Assembly (NCBI GenBank): GCA_035501495.1
Contig: DATJWB010000038.1
Coordinates: 1-64,000, forward strand
DNA from: JAIQFL01 sp035501495
GTDB taxonomy: Bacteria; Acidobacteriota; Terriglobia; Bryobacterales; Bryobacteraceae
Direction: 5' to 3'
Length of the DNA stretch: 64,000 nt
Positions 42,816 to 52,532 of the stretch are shown here, piece by piece. A program made the position numbers and the translations under genes. The notes below the pieces were generated by a model. That model had not been told where the DNA came from. It saw only the letters and a list, made by a program, of their open reading frames with translations, and searched no databases. Each line of letters opens with the position of its first letter. Position 1 is the first letter of the stretch.

Positions 42816-43286
42816 TTAGCCCTGGAACATGGCCCGGCGCTGTTGCCGCAGTTGGAGCGCCTTTTGATGCATCTGGTCCAGCTTGGTCCGCTGATCCGGA
42901 GTCAAAAGGGAATAAAACTTCGCCATCGATTCGGAACGCAGCGTGAGCATTTGCGACTGCAGGCTTCCCTGTTTGGAGGCGAGTTTCTGAATCTGGGCGC
43001 TATCGTTGGCCTTCACTGCATCGGCGAGTAACTGGCGATTCTGTTTTGCCTGCTGAGCGATGGGCTGGATGCTTTGCCGGGTCTGCTGGAAGATTGCCTT
43101 GGCCTGCTGTTTCTGGTCCGGGGTCAGATTCAGGGACTGGAACATACGATGGCGCATCGCCGCGCGCGGCCTCACGGCCGCCTTGCCCGGTGCGGGCTGG
43201 GACGTTTGAGGCGCGGGCGTCTGGGCGAAAGCCATACCGGCGGCCAGAGCCGCGACTGTTGCGAATTTCATCAAAAACGATTTCAT
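42816..43286 (-). CDS. Spy/CpxP-like periplasmic LTXXQ-motif protein
   Basis: The 156-aa product has a signal peptide (FATVAALAAGMAFAQ) and a helical body with the two LTxxQ-type motifs of the Spy/CpxP family: LNLTPDQKQQAKAIF and LLTPDQRTKLDQM. Family members are periplasmic chaperones; CpxP also damps the CpxA kinase. It is divergent from an OmpR/CpxR-like regulator and kinase gene pair, and CpxR-box-like sites lie between them, so a feedback role like that of CpxP is likely (inference). The mature N-terminus is Pro/Gln-rich. A strong terminator follows the gene. Confidence 0.88.
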   Translation of the reverse strand: MKSFLMKFATVAALAAGMAFAQTPAPQTSQPAPGKAAVRPRAAMRHRMFQSLNLTPDQKQQAKAIFQQTRQSIQPIAQQAKQNRQLLADAVKANDSAQIQKLASKQGSLQSQMLTLRSESMAKFYSLLTPDQRTKLDQMHQKALQLRQQRRAMFQG

Positions 43287-43326
43287 AAGGCGTTGAACCT
43301 CTCAATTTCGACTTTAGAAGCGCACC

Positions 43327-43458
43327 GTAAATCCGATTTGTCCGCGCGGTAAATCTGTGTAAAGGGTGCCCTCGTTCGAGTGAACCCGGGCAGCCGCCGA
43401 TGGTTGCGGGAATCACCGTCGATTTACGATCTCTTACACCGGCGCTACCAAGGCTTAC
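43327..43458. promoter_or_regulatory. Mirror-symmetric CpxR-box-like array between spy-like and regulator genes
   Basis: Plus strand: GTAAA at 43327, 43349 and 43359; the last two form GTAAA-TCTGT-GTAAA, an exact CpxR consensus (GTAAA-N5-GTAAA). Minus strand: GTAAG from 43458, GTAAG from 43437 and GTAAA from 43427; the last two form GTAAG-N5-GTAAA. Spacings are 22+10 and 21+10 bp, and all three pairs are centred at about 43393, the middle of the 206-bp divergent region. It probably controls both promoters. Confidence 0.7.
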
Positions 43459-43492
43459 GCGCAATCCGGGCAAGTCATGATAAGTTTTAACC

Positions 43493-44185
43493 GTGTCCAT
43501 CTTACTGGTCGACGACGATGCGGAACTCAGCGCCCTTTTGGGCGAGTTCCTGAAGCGAGAAGGCTTTCAGGTGGAATCCGAGCATGAAGGTCACCGCGGG
43601 CTCGAAAAGGCCATGCAGCCAGGTGTGGACCTGGTAGTGCTCGACGTGATGTTGCCGGGCATCGACGGTTTCGAGATTCTACGCAGACTGCGCCCAAAGA
43701 GCAAGGTGCCGGTGATCATGCTGACGGCGCGCGGCGAAGATGTGGACCGGATTATCGGGCTCGAATTGGGCGCGGACGATTATCTGCCGAAACCCTTCAA
43801 CCCGCGCGAGCTGGCAGCCCGAATTCGGGCTATCCAGAGGCGCTACGAACCGCGCGCTGCGACGCCCTCGGGACGGCTGGAAGTCAATGGCGTGGTACTT
43901 GACACAGGGACGCGTGAGGTTCTGTCTCATGGAAAGCAGGTGGAGTTAACCACATTCGAGTTCGATATTTTGGAACTTCTGATGCGATCCGCGGGACGGG
44001 TGCTTTCGCGCGACACCCTGATGGAGAATTTCTACAATCGCAAAGCCACGGCGTTCGACCGCTCCATCGACATGCACATCAGCCACCTGCGGAAGAAGCT
44101 GGAAGACGGCGACACATTGATTAAAACCATACGCGGCGTGGGCTATCAGTTCTGCCGCACGCCTGAGGACGCGCGCGTCGAATGA
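43493..44185 (+). CDS. OmpR/PhoB-family response regulator, CpxR-like
   Basis: The 230-residue regulator has a receiver domain with D7-D9 (LLVDDDAEL), phospho-acceptor D51 (VVLDVMLPGIDGFEIL) and K in YLPKPFNPRELAARI. A winged-helix DNA-binding domain follows (ELTTFEFDILELLM, SRDTLMENFYN, VDxHISHLRKKLE-type end, IRGVGYQF). It starts at GTG 43493 and overlaps the kinase gene by 4 bp (ATGA). The receiver and output linker closely follow the CpxR pattern, and the upstream CpxR-box-like array and divergent CpxP-like gene support a Cpx-type envelope-stress role. Confidence 0.93.
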   Translation: MSILLVDDDAELSALLGEFLKREGFQVESEHEGHRGLEKAMQPGVDLVVLDVMLPGIDGFEILRRLRPKSKVPVIMLTARGEDVDRIIGLELGADDYLPKPFNPRELAARIRAIQRRYEPRAATPSGRLEVNGVVLDTGTREVLSHGKQVELTTFEFDILELLMRSAGRVLSRDTLMENFYNRKATAFDRSIDMHISHLRKKLEDGDTLIKTIRGVGYQFCRTPEDARVE

Positions 44186-45513
44186 GGACTCTGTTCGCCA
44201 AGATCCTGCTCTGGTTCTGGTGCACGGCCGCGATATTCGTGGTGGGGTCGGCTTTCATTTCCGCGCTCAGCGTCAACCAGAACGCCTCTGACCAGCAGGC
44301 CCCCGGCGCCAGGCTCGTCAAGTTTCAGTTGGAAGAGGCCCGTGTAAGCTATGAGACCGGAGGCAGGCCGGCTCTCCAGCTTTTTCTCGACAACCTCCAG
44401 AAAATCTACGACGCCAAGGGAGTGCTGACCGACGAGAACGGCCGCGACCTGCTGACCAACGAGGATCGCTCCGACCTGGTGCGGCGGGCTCGCCGGCGGC
44501 CGGTCTTTCCCTATATTCGCGCCGGCGACAGCATGGTGGCGCGAACCGCCGATGACGGCCGCTACTGGTTTTTTCTGATCGTGCCGCGCGAGAACCCCGC
44601 TTCGTGGTTCCTGATGCCCGAGCACGTGTTCATGATGGGGGCGGCGGTGTTGCTGTGCTATTGGCTGGCTTACCACCTTACCAGCCCGGTTCGAAAACTC
44701 CAGAAGGCGGTGGAGCGGTTCGGGCGCGGCGACCTCTCCGCGCGCGCGGCCTCGAACCGGCTGGATGAACTCGGCCAGTTGGCCCGCACTTTCGACCGCA
44801 TGGCAGACCGGATCGAAACGTTGCTAACCGCCGAGCGCCGGCTCCTGCTCGACATCTCGCACGAACTGCGCTCGCCGCTGGCCCGGCTGGGGGTTGCAGT
44901 AGAACTGGCGCGGTCCGGCGACGACTTGAATTCCGCTCTGAACCGCATCCAAAAGGAGTCGGACCGCCTGAATTCCCTGGTCGGACAGCTGCTGCAGGTC
45001 ACCCGCGCGGAGGGCGATCCCAGCTCCTTGCGACAGAACCCGGTGCGGCTGGACGAGCTGGTGCAGCAACTGGTGGACGATTCCGCGATCGAAGCAGCCG
45101 CGCACGGCTGCGAGGTCAAGTACCAGAAGCACGACCCGGTAACCGTCGCGGGCGATCCCGAGATGCTGCGCCGCGCGGTGGAGAATGTCATCCGCAACGC
45201 CATCCGCTACTCGCCGCGTGAATCGGCTGTGGAGGTCTCGTTGGTACGGAACAACGGCAATGCGGTGGTCGATGTGCGGGATCATGGTCCGGGTGTGCCG
45301 GCCGAAGCGCTGCCGCGTCTGTTCGACGCGTTCTACCGGGTGGAGAGCGATCGCGATCGCTCCAGCGGAGGCATCGGGCTCGGCCTGTCGATCGCGCGGC
45401 GCGCCATCGAGCTGCACAAGGGACACATTCGCGCCAGGAATGCGGAGCCGGGGCTGGAGGTGGAGATGGAGATCCCGGTGAAGCACACCAATGGTGCGGG
45501 TGAAACGGGCTAG
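44182..45513 (+). CDS. Membrane sensor histidine kinase, CpxA-like
   Basis: This 443-aa kinase has a first membrane helix near residues 8-29 (ILLWFWCTAAIFVVGSAFIS). A periplasmic sensor domain of about 120 residues precedes the second helix near 150-170 (VFMMGAAVLLCYWLAYHLT). HAMP follows (SPVRKLQKAVERFGRGDLSA), then the dimerisation domain with phospho-acceptor H227 (LLDISHELRSPLARL), and the ATP-binding domain with N-box (NVIRNAIRYSP), DHGPGVP and GGIGLGLSIARRAIELH. The architecture is that of CpxA. It forms one transcription unit with the regulator gene and possibly with the downstream coiled-coil gene 11 bp away. Confidence 0.93.
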   Translation: MRTLFAKILLWFWCTAAIFVVGSAFISALSVNQNASDQQAPGARLVKFQLEEARVSYETGGRPALQLFLDNLQKIYDAKGVLTDENGRDLLTNEDRSDLVRRARRRPVFPYIRAGDSMVARTADDGRYWFFLIVPRENPASWFLMPEHVFMMGAAVLLCYWLAYHLTSPVRKLQKAVERFGRGDLSARAASNRLDELGQLARTFDRMADRIETLLTAERRLLLDISHELRSPLARLGVAVELARSGDDLNSALNRIQKESDRLNSLVGQLLQVTRAEGDPSSLRQNPVRLDELVQQLVDDSAIEAAAHGCEVKYQKHDPVTVAGDPEMLRRAVENVIRNAIRYSPRESAVEVSLVRNNGNAVVDVRDHGPGVPAEALPRLFDAFYRVESDRDRSSGGIGLGLSIARRAIELHKGHIRARNAEPGLEVEMEIPVKHTNGAGETG

Positions 45514-45524
45514 AATGGGGAACC

Positions 45525-45896
45525 ATGGATCTTGAGCGGGCGATGGAGTTCATTCTGGAGCAGCAGGCGCAGATGCAAGCGCAACAGGCGCAGATGCAAG
45601 CCCAACAGGCGCAGATGCAAGCGCAACAGGTGCAGATGCAAGCGCAACAGGTGCAGATGCAGGCCGATATGGGGCAAGCGGCAAGAGTACATCAGGAGGA
45701 GATAGCAGACCTCAGAAAACTGTTCGCTCAGGGCGCCAAGATCCTGGTGAGCAACCGAGAGAAGATCCAGGAGACCGACCGCCGGATTTCGGCTCTAGTT
45801 GACGCTCAACTCGCAAGCGAGCGGGAATTGAAGGAATTGCGCGACATCGTGAGAGCCTTCATCGAGTCCCTGCGCAAGGGCGGCAACGGGAATTAA
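45525..45896 (+). CDS. Heptad-repeat coiled-coil protein downstream of the kinase
   Basis: The 123-residue protein has no signal or membrane segment. After MDLERAMEFILE it has five Gln/Met-rich heptads (AQMQAQQ type), then a charged coiled-coil region (HQEEIADLRKLF to ISALVDAQLASERELKELRD) ending in Gly/Asn. The repeat should form one long helix, probably oligomeric. The gene begins 11 bp after the kinase stop on the same strand, which suggests cotranscription with the Cpx-like pair. Similar short coiled-coil proteins occur widely in Acidobacteriota, without known function. Confidence 0.72.
   Translation: MDLERAMEFILEQQAQMQAQQAQMQAQQAQMQAQQVQMQAQQVQMQADMGQAARVHQEEIADLRKLFAQGAKILVSNREKIQETDRRISALVDAQLASERELKELRDIVRAFIESLRKGGNGN
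45561..45665 (+). repeat. Five 21-bp tandem repeats (heptad-coding)
   Basis: Five in-frame 21-bp units encode Q-Q-A/V-Q-M-Q-A. Units differ at only a few positions (CAA/CAG, GCG/GTG, GCG/GCC), so the array is probably prone to copy-number change. A change of one unit keeps the frame and adds or removes two helical turns. Confidence 0.9.
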
Positions 45897-45960
45897 CCCC
45901 GTTTCCTGGTACTCCTCCATCATCTATTGTTCGAAACCTTCCCTCCGCTACAATCGTCAG

Positions 45961-48900
45961 ATGATCATGCCCCGACGGTTCTTACCGGCCTATTACGCCA
46001 TCTTACTGGCCGTTTCCCTTGGTTTACCTCTCCCCGCCCAGAAAGCCTCGAATCATTACGCAGTGATCCTTTCAGACCTCCCGGTAGCACGCCGCTTCAC
46101 CACACGCGAGCAGATGCGGTCCGTCGAAGCGCAAGACTATCGGCGGCAGATCGAGCTGAAACAGCAAAGCCTCAAAGCCGAGTTGGCGGCGCGGCGGTTT
46201 AACGTTGTGGGCTCGGTTTCGACACTCTCGAATTCGGTGTTTGTAGTCTCCACCGCCGACCGCGTCAACGAGATCGAATCGCTTCCCGGGGTGGCGGCGG
46301 TGATCCCCATGCGCAAGCTGCGGAGCCGGATGAATCGCGCGGCGCAGCTCATGAACGCGCCGGCGGCGTGGAACCTGGTCGGCGGCATGAACAATGCCGG
46401 CGCCGGTCTGAAGATCGCGATCCTGGATAGCGGCATCGATCAGACCAACCCTGCCTTTCAGGATTCCTCCTTGCAGCCCCCCGCAGGCTTTCCCATTTGT
46501 ACCAACAATCACCCGGAAGACTGCGCCTTCACCAATAACAAGGTGATCGTCGCCCGCAGTTACATCCGCCTGATCTCGGCGGGAGCCGATCCCAACAATG
46601 TGGCAGCCACTTCAATGCCAGACGACTACACGCCCCGGGATCGCCTGGGCCACGGCTCCGCGACCGCGTCGGTTGCGGCGGCGAACCAAAATTCGAGCGC
46701 ATTGACCTTTTCCGGGATTGCCCCCAAAGCCTTTTTGGGAAGCTACAAGATTTCCGGATCGCCCGACGGGGTAGGCACGGGCTCCACGAGCACGTTTGAA
46801 GATATCGCCGCGATGGCAATTGAAGACGCACTCAACGACGGGATGGACGTCGCGAATTTTTCCTACGGCGTTCTGGCTGTGTCGGGTCCCCTGGATAGCG
46901 GCGCGACGTGCGGACGGCCGGCGGGCACTCCTTGCGATTTCATCGCCTCGGTCTTCGAGCAGGCTGCAGAGGCCGGAATGGTGATCACGGTATCGGCGGG
47001 CAATGACGGCGAGTTCACCGCCCAGCAGTATCCGAGTTTTAACCTGATTTCCTCGCCGAGCAATGCACCCTCGGTGATCTCGGTGGGCGCGACGTTGAAC
47101 TCCCACGTTTTGGCCCCGGGGGTCAGCATGCTGGATGGCCCCGCGAGCCTGCAGTCCATCCCTGCGCAGACCAGCGATTTGCTGGCCTTCGTCCGCACCG
47201 CGTATTACTTCCCTCTCGTCGATGTGACGCAATTGGGCGACGACGGGACCGCCTGCAAGGCCCTTCCAGCCAGTTCGCTCGCCGGATCTATTGCACTCAT
47301 TCAGCAGAGTCCCAACGCCAGCACCTGCAGCTTCTCGGACCAGGCCTTCAACGCCGCCGATGCGGGCGCATACGGCGTCATTTTTTACATGGCGAGTTCG
47401 GCGGCGGCGGTTCCCGCCGAAGTGGAAGACGCCTTTGGAAACTTTCCAAACCTGGCCACCGCGGTGGTGGTTGCCCAGGGAGACGGCCAGGCGCTCAAGA
47501 GCTACATCGATGCCAACGCAGGCGCCAACGTGCTGATCGATCCCGCGGGAACCGAGATGGACCTGCCTACCTACAACAAGGTGTGGAGCTTCAGCCCCGC
47601 ATTGGCGGCGAATCAAATGCTCGGCTTCTCTTCGCCCGGACCGGATGCGGGGGATCTTACCATCAAACCCGATATCGTGGCGGTCGGCGGAGCAGATCCG
47701 AACTATCAACCGAGCTTTCCTGATGGAACTACCATACCCGGGCAAAGCGGACTCTACATGGCGGTGCAAAGCTTCGATCCCAACGTTCCCGCTGACGAAG
47801 CGCCACTTTTCAGCCCTACCGGTTACAGCGCCCTGGACGGCACCAGTTTTTCGGCGCCGATGGTAGCGGGCGCGGCAGCCCTGGTCAAACAATCGCACCC
47901 CAATATGACTGCCGCGCAGATCAAGGCGGTGTTGATGAACTCGGCCGCCCAGGATACCACCACCGACGAGTACGGCTTCTCGGTGGACGCAGTTTCGGAG
48001 GGAGCGGGAAGACTGGATGCGGGTGCGGCCGCCAGCGCGACGGTCGTGGCCAGTGTGGTGACAGCCGACGGATCCAATCCCGTATCGCTTTCTTTCGGCG
48101 CCCTGAAGAGCAGTGCCCTGCCGATCAAGAAGCAGGTGAAGATCACGAATCTCGGTTCGAGCTCTGTTTCCCTGACCTTGGGCTTCGCTCCGACGGAGAA
48201 GTTCACTGGCGCAACCCTCTCGGTCGATCAGACCAGCGTAACCGTTCCGGCGGGTGGCTCCACGACAGTCAACGTGACGCTGGGCGGATCGCTGCCGGGT
48301 ACGGGCGAATACTCCGGCGCTCTCACCCTGCAGGGGACAGGCGTTTCCCTTCGAGTGCCCTACATGTTTCTGGTGCCTTTCGGAACCGGTTATGACGTCG
48401 TTCCTTTCACCTCATCCGTCCTCGCCCCGCCTTGCTTTGAAGGCCTCCCGGGGGGCGATGCGGGCGTGGTCGGAGTCAGGCTGATTGATGCGGCGGGGGC
48501 ACCGCTCGTTGGAACATCCGTCACGTTCAGTACTTCGCGTGCGAGTGCCGGGACTACCCTCGCAAATCCCACACAGCAATCCGTGGGCTACAAACCTACT
48601 ACTTGTACCGTAACCAGCACCGGCACCTCGGCCGTTTGCCCAACGGACCAATACGGCCTGGCGTACGCCGAAGTGTTGTTGTCAACCCAGGTGGGGTCGA
48701 ACCCATCGATCACTGCCCGCGGCGGAGGCGTGTCGTACGTTTTTGGCGGAGCGTCAAACGGTTGCGCCAGCGCGGTGATCGCGCAGCCCAACATCACCTC
48801 GATCACGGACTCGAGCTCGGGATCGACCTCCGCGGTTCCCGGCTCCTATGTGGCCATTACCGGCTCCGCCCTCGCTAATCCCGCGGAGATCTTCGCGGCG

Positions 48901-49572
48901 GATGGCGTCGGCGATTATGCGTTCAACGTTCCGCTGCCTTTGAGCCTGGATGGCGTGTCCGCGAGCTTCGACGTGCCGGGGGCCTACGATGGCAAGCCCA
49001 TCGATTACAATGGCGGCGCGGGCGCTTTCACGTTTGTCAGCGCGGATGGGGGAACGGTAATCGTGCAGGTGCCCTGGGAAGTGCAGGGCGCATCATCAGT
49101 GCAGGTGAAGGTGACCACCGACTTTTTCGCTCCCAGCAATGTGATCACCGTCCCGCTGGTGCCGTATGCCCCTTCCATCTTCACCCAGCCTGATGGCAGC
49201 GGCATCGCCTATGCTTACGACGTGACCACTCAATCGGAGATCACCACCACCAATCCGGCCCATGCCGGAGACGAGGTGGAGATCTGGGCTAATGGATTGG
49301 GACCGGTGAACAATCAGCCGGTTACCGGAAACCTGCCGGACCCCTCGACGCCCGCCACCACGACCACTACGCCCACCGTCACGCTAGGCGGAACGAATGC
49401 CACGGTCACCTACAGCGGGCTCGACTTCAACAGCCTGTTCGACTCGCCTTACTTGCTGCAGTACGGCGTGGCGATTACGATTCCCTCCGGTTTGGCGCCC
49501 GGCAAGCTGCCCGTGGTGATTTCGATCGGCGGGGTGTCCTCGAGTCCTCTGCCGCTGCCTGTCAGCAAGTGA
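45961..49572 (+). CDS. Secreted subtilisin-like serine protease with PA insert and C-terminal TIGR03437-type domain (C)
   Basis: This 1203-aa preproprotease has a signal peptide (AILLAVSLGLPLPAQ) and an I9-like propeptide (residues about 30-115). The S8 catalytic triad is D156 (AILDSGID), H231 (RLGHGSATAS) and S629 (LDGTSFSAPMVAG). The long span between His and Ser holds a PA domain (about 400-545, AGSIALIQQSPNASTCSFSD), as in lactocepin-type proteases. An Ig-like region and a Solibacter C-terminal domain (SAVPGSYVAITGSALANPAE, GDEVEIWANGLGPVNNQPVT) complete it. It should be secreted and may be held at the cell surface by the last domain. Confidence 0.92.
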   Translation: MIMPRRFLPAYYAILLAVSLGLPLPAQKASNHYAVILSDLPVARRFTTREQMRSVEAQDYRRQIELKQQSLKAELAARRFNVVGSVSTLSNSVFVVSTADRVNEIESLPGVAAVIPMRKLRSRMNRAAQLMNAPAAWNLVGGMNNAGAGLKIAILDSGIDQTNPAFQDSSLQPPAGFPICTNNHPEDCAFTNNKVIVARSYIRLISAGADPNNVAATSMPDDYTPRDRLGHGSATASVAAANQNSSALTFSGIAPKAFLGSYKISGSPDGVGTGSTSTFEDIAAMAIEDALNDGMDVANFSYGVLAVSGPLDSGATCGRPAGTPCDFIASVFEQAAEAGMVITVSAGNDGEFTAQQYPSFNLISSPSNAPSVISVGATLNSHVLAPGVSMLDGPASLQSIPAQTSDLLAFVRTAYYFPLVDVTQLGDDGTACKALPASSLAGSIALIQQSPNASTCSFSDQAFNAADAGAYGVIFYMASSAAAVPAEVEDAFGNFPNLATAVVVAQGDGQALKSYIDANAGANVLIDPAGTEMDLPTYNKVWSFSPALAANQMLGFSSPGPDAGDLTIKPDIVAVGGADPNYQPSFPDGTTIPGQSGLYMAVQSFDPNVPADEAPLFSPTGYSALDGTSFSAPMVAGAAALVKQSHPNMTAAQIKAVLMNSAAQDTTTDEYGFSVDAVSEGAGRLDAGAAASATVVASVVTADGSNPVSLSFGALKSSALPIKKQVKITNLGSSSVSLTLGFAPTEKFTGATLSVDQTSVTVPAGGSTTVNVTLGGSLPGTGEYSGALTLQGTGVSLRVPYMFLVPFGTGYDVVPFTSSVLAPPCFEGLPGGDAGVVGVRLIDAAGAPLVGTSVTFSTSRASAGTTLANPTQQSVGYKPTTCTVTSTGTSAVCPTDQYGLAYAEVLLSTQVGSNPSITARGGGVSYVFGGASNGCASAVIAQPNITSITDSSSGSTSAVPGSYVAITGSALANPAEIFAADGVGDYAFNVPLPLSLDGVSASFDVPGAYDGKPIDYNGGAGAFTFVSADGGTVIVQVPWEVQGASSVQVKVTTDFFAPSNVITVPLVPYAPSIFTQPDGSGIAYAYDVTTQSEITTTNPAHAGDEVEIWANGLGPVNNQPVTGNLPDPSTPATTTTTPTVTLGGTNATVTYSGLDFNSLFDSPYLLQYGVAITIPSGLAPGKLPVVISIGGVSSSPLPLPVSK

Positions 49573-49693
49573 CGGCTGGACCTGAACCAGCGATAGCGAA
49601 CCCCGCGCGGGAGCAGTGTGTTACCATGCAGATTGACTCCGCCTCGGTCCGCTGGAGGCACATCCGTTTTACCGAAGTGGACCACCTTCATCA

Positions 49694-50719
<1,026 letters not shown>

Positions 50720-50808
50720 GCGGCATTATTCGGGTCACTCGCCAGCGCCCGTCACGATTTTGATACAGGCGCGCCGGGCAACCCCGCGGGTAGAATGATA
50801 AGGGAAGC

Positions 50809-51993
50809 ATGGAAGCCTTTCTCAACCGGTACCGCAGCATCAGCGTCCTGCTGCTGGTGATCCTCGGACAGCTTCTCCTGATCGCCTATCGAGTGAAGAA
50901 CAAGCAGGATGTGCCGTTGATCCGTGTGTGGGCGGTCACCGCGGTGTCTCCAGCCGCCCGCGTACTGGAGGGACTGCGCGGGGGAAGCAGCGGTTTTCTC
51001 CACAGCTATATCGTGCTCCATGATGCCGACACGGAGAATCGCCGGCTGCGCGAGGAGAACGGCCAGCTCAAATTGGAAAACATCTTCCTGAAGAACGAGT
51101 TGAATCGTGCGGACCGGGCAAAGGCGCTGCAGCTGTTCCAGGCCCGTACGGCTTCCAAGGCGGTGGCCGCCAGCATCATCATGATGGGCGCGGGATCGAG
51201 CTCGAGAGAGGTTTTTGTAGACCGGGGCTCGACCTCGGGCATCATGCGCGGAATGGCTGTGGTCACACCGGATGGCATCGTGGGAATCGTCAGGGCTGCC
51301 TACCCCACGGCATCCGAGGTCCTGTTGATTACCGATGCGGACTTCGCCGCCGGCGTGGTCACCCAAAAAACGCAGGTCCGCGGGACGCTCAAAGGCGACG
51401 GGACGCCAACCTGCCGCGTCGATTACGTCCCGGCCGAGGACAAAGTGGAGGCCGGCGACTGGTTCTACACTTCGGGTGAGGACCGTGTCTTCCCCAGCGG
51501 CTTCCCGGTAGGCGTCATCAAATCCGTGAGGCCCGCGCAGCCTTTCCAGGAAATCCTGGTCGAGCCAGTCGGCCTGAAGGCCGGGCAGGAAGATGTGCTG
51601 ATCCTGACGGAGGGTGTTCACCAGGAGATTCCCGACACCCCGGTTACCAATCAGCCGATTTATATCGCGCCACCGCCCCCGAATTCGAATACGACCGTTA
51701 CCGACCTGCCGACTGGAGCCACCGGTACGGAGGCGGACCGGCTCCGGGCTTTGTACAAGTCGGTGGGCGATGCCCAAAATCACACTTTTGGCCAAGGGGA
51801 GCCTGGATCCAAGCCGCCTGACTTTTCCAAGCTGCCGGTAAAACCGGGAACCGGGGCGGCGGCGACATCTCCCCAACCCCTGACCCCTAACTCCCAACCC
51901 CCGGTTTCCAACCCCCAACCCCCGCCTCAGCCCCCAACTGTGAGGCGGTCCAATCAGGCCGCGGGCGCTCCGGGAGGCCCGCCCAAAGAATGA
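50809..51993 (+). CDS. mreC: Rod shape-determining protein MreC with Pro/Gln-rich tail
   Basis: The 394-aa protein has one membrane helix (SISVLLLVILGQLLLIAYRV), a coiled coil at about 65-105 (TENRRLREENGQLKLENIFL) and the two beta-barrel periplasmic domains (VFVDRGSTSGIMRGMAVVTP, DWFYTSGEDRVFPSGFPVGV). MreC bridges MreB, MreD and PBP2. Typical MreC is about 280-330 residues; here about 100 extra residues end in a proline-rich tail with SPQPLTPNSQPPVSNPQPP. The DNA of that tail matches a repeat at the end of mrdA. The gene overlaps mreD by 4 bp (ATGA). Confidence 0.95.
   Translation: MEAFLNRYRSISVLLLVILGQLLLIAYRVKNKQDVPLIRVWAVTAVSPAARVLEGLRGGSSGFLHSYIVLHDADTENRRLREENGQLKLENIFLKNELNRADRAKALQLFQARTASKAVAASIIMMGAGSSSREVFVDRGSTSGIMRGMAVVTPDGIVGIVRAAYPTASEVLLITDADFAAGVVTQKTQVRGTLKGDGTPTCRVDYVPAEDKVEAGDWFYTSGEDRVFPSGFPVGVIKSVRPAQPFQEILVEPVGLKAGQEDVLILTEGVHQEIPDTPVTNQPIYIAPPPPNSNTTVTDLPTGATGTEADRLRALYKSVGDAQNHTFGQGEPGSKPPDFSKLPVKPGTGAAATSPQPLTPNSQPPVSNPQPPPQPPTVRRSNQAAGAPGGPPKE
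51869..51940 (+). repeat. CCCCAACCCC-type repeat in the mreC 3' end
   Basis: This C-rich tract has C3-C5 runs separated by AA/TAA/TGA triplets, on the coding strand. It shares the 16-base core CCCAACCCCCGGTTTC with the tract at the mrdA 3' end. The complementary strand has at least four G-runs in series and could fold as a G-quadruplex. The repeat is read in frame as P/Q/N/T/S codons. Confidence 0.75.
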
Positions 51994-52523
51994 GCCACGG
52001 CGGCACCCGCATCCTTCTCAGCAGCCAGCGGGAAGGGCAGGTTTCGCGCTTTCGGGCCTGGGTGCTGCTGGCCATCCCACTGGCGGCAATCCTGTTTCAG
52101 GTCTACGTGCCCCTGTTCTTCCAGTTTCTGGGCTTTCTCGAGATGCCGCTGCTGGTGGTGATGTATTTTGCCCTCATGCGCCGCAACCCGATCAGCGGGC
52201 TTCTTTTGGGCGCCGGAGTGGGTCTCGCCCAGGACGCGCTCTCCAAGAATCCCCTGGGGATGTTCGGGATCGTGAATACGCTGGTGGGCTACTTTGCGGC
52301 CTCCGTCGGCATGCGCATCGACGTGGACCAAGGTGTCATCCGGCTCCTGCTGTCGTTCTTCTTCTGCCTGTTTCACCAGTTGATGTACTGGGTGCTGGTG
52401 CGGGCGCTGCTCGACCAGCCTTTGGCTTTCGACGTCCAGCGTACCCTTCTGAAGGCCGTGCTCAACGCGGTGGTAGGAGTTTCGGTGTTTCATTTCCTCG
52501 ATAAGCTGCGCGAGACGGTGTGA
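51990..52523 (+). CDS. mreD: Rod shape-determining protein MreD
   Basis: The 177-residue polytopic membrane protein has about five hydrophobic segments (WVLLAIPLAAILFQVYVPLF, LVVMYFALMRRNPISGLLLG). The conserved RNPISGLLLGAGVGLAQDAL block matches the MreD family, and its place just after mreC with a 4-bp overlap confirms it. It is a partner of MreC in the elongasome. Confidence 0.9.
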   Translation: MSHGGTRILLSSQREGQVSRFRAWVLLAIPLAAILFQVYVPLFFQFLGFLEMPLLVVMYFALMRRNPISGLLLGAGVGLAQDALSKNPLGMFGIVNTLVGYFAASVGMRIDVDQGVIRLLLSFFFCLFHQLMYWVLVRALLDQPLAFDVQRTLLKAVLNAVVGVSVFHFLDKLRETV

Positions 52524-52532
52524 AACTGAATC

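Noticed and set aside
45561..45665. Regular short repeats resembling a CRISPR array
   Set aside because: Units are contiguous with no spacers and are read in frame as heptads of a coiled coil.
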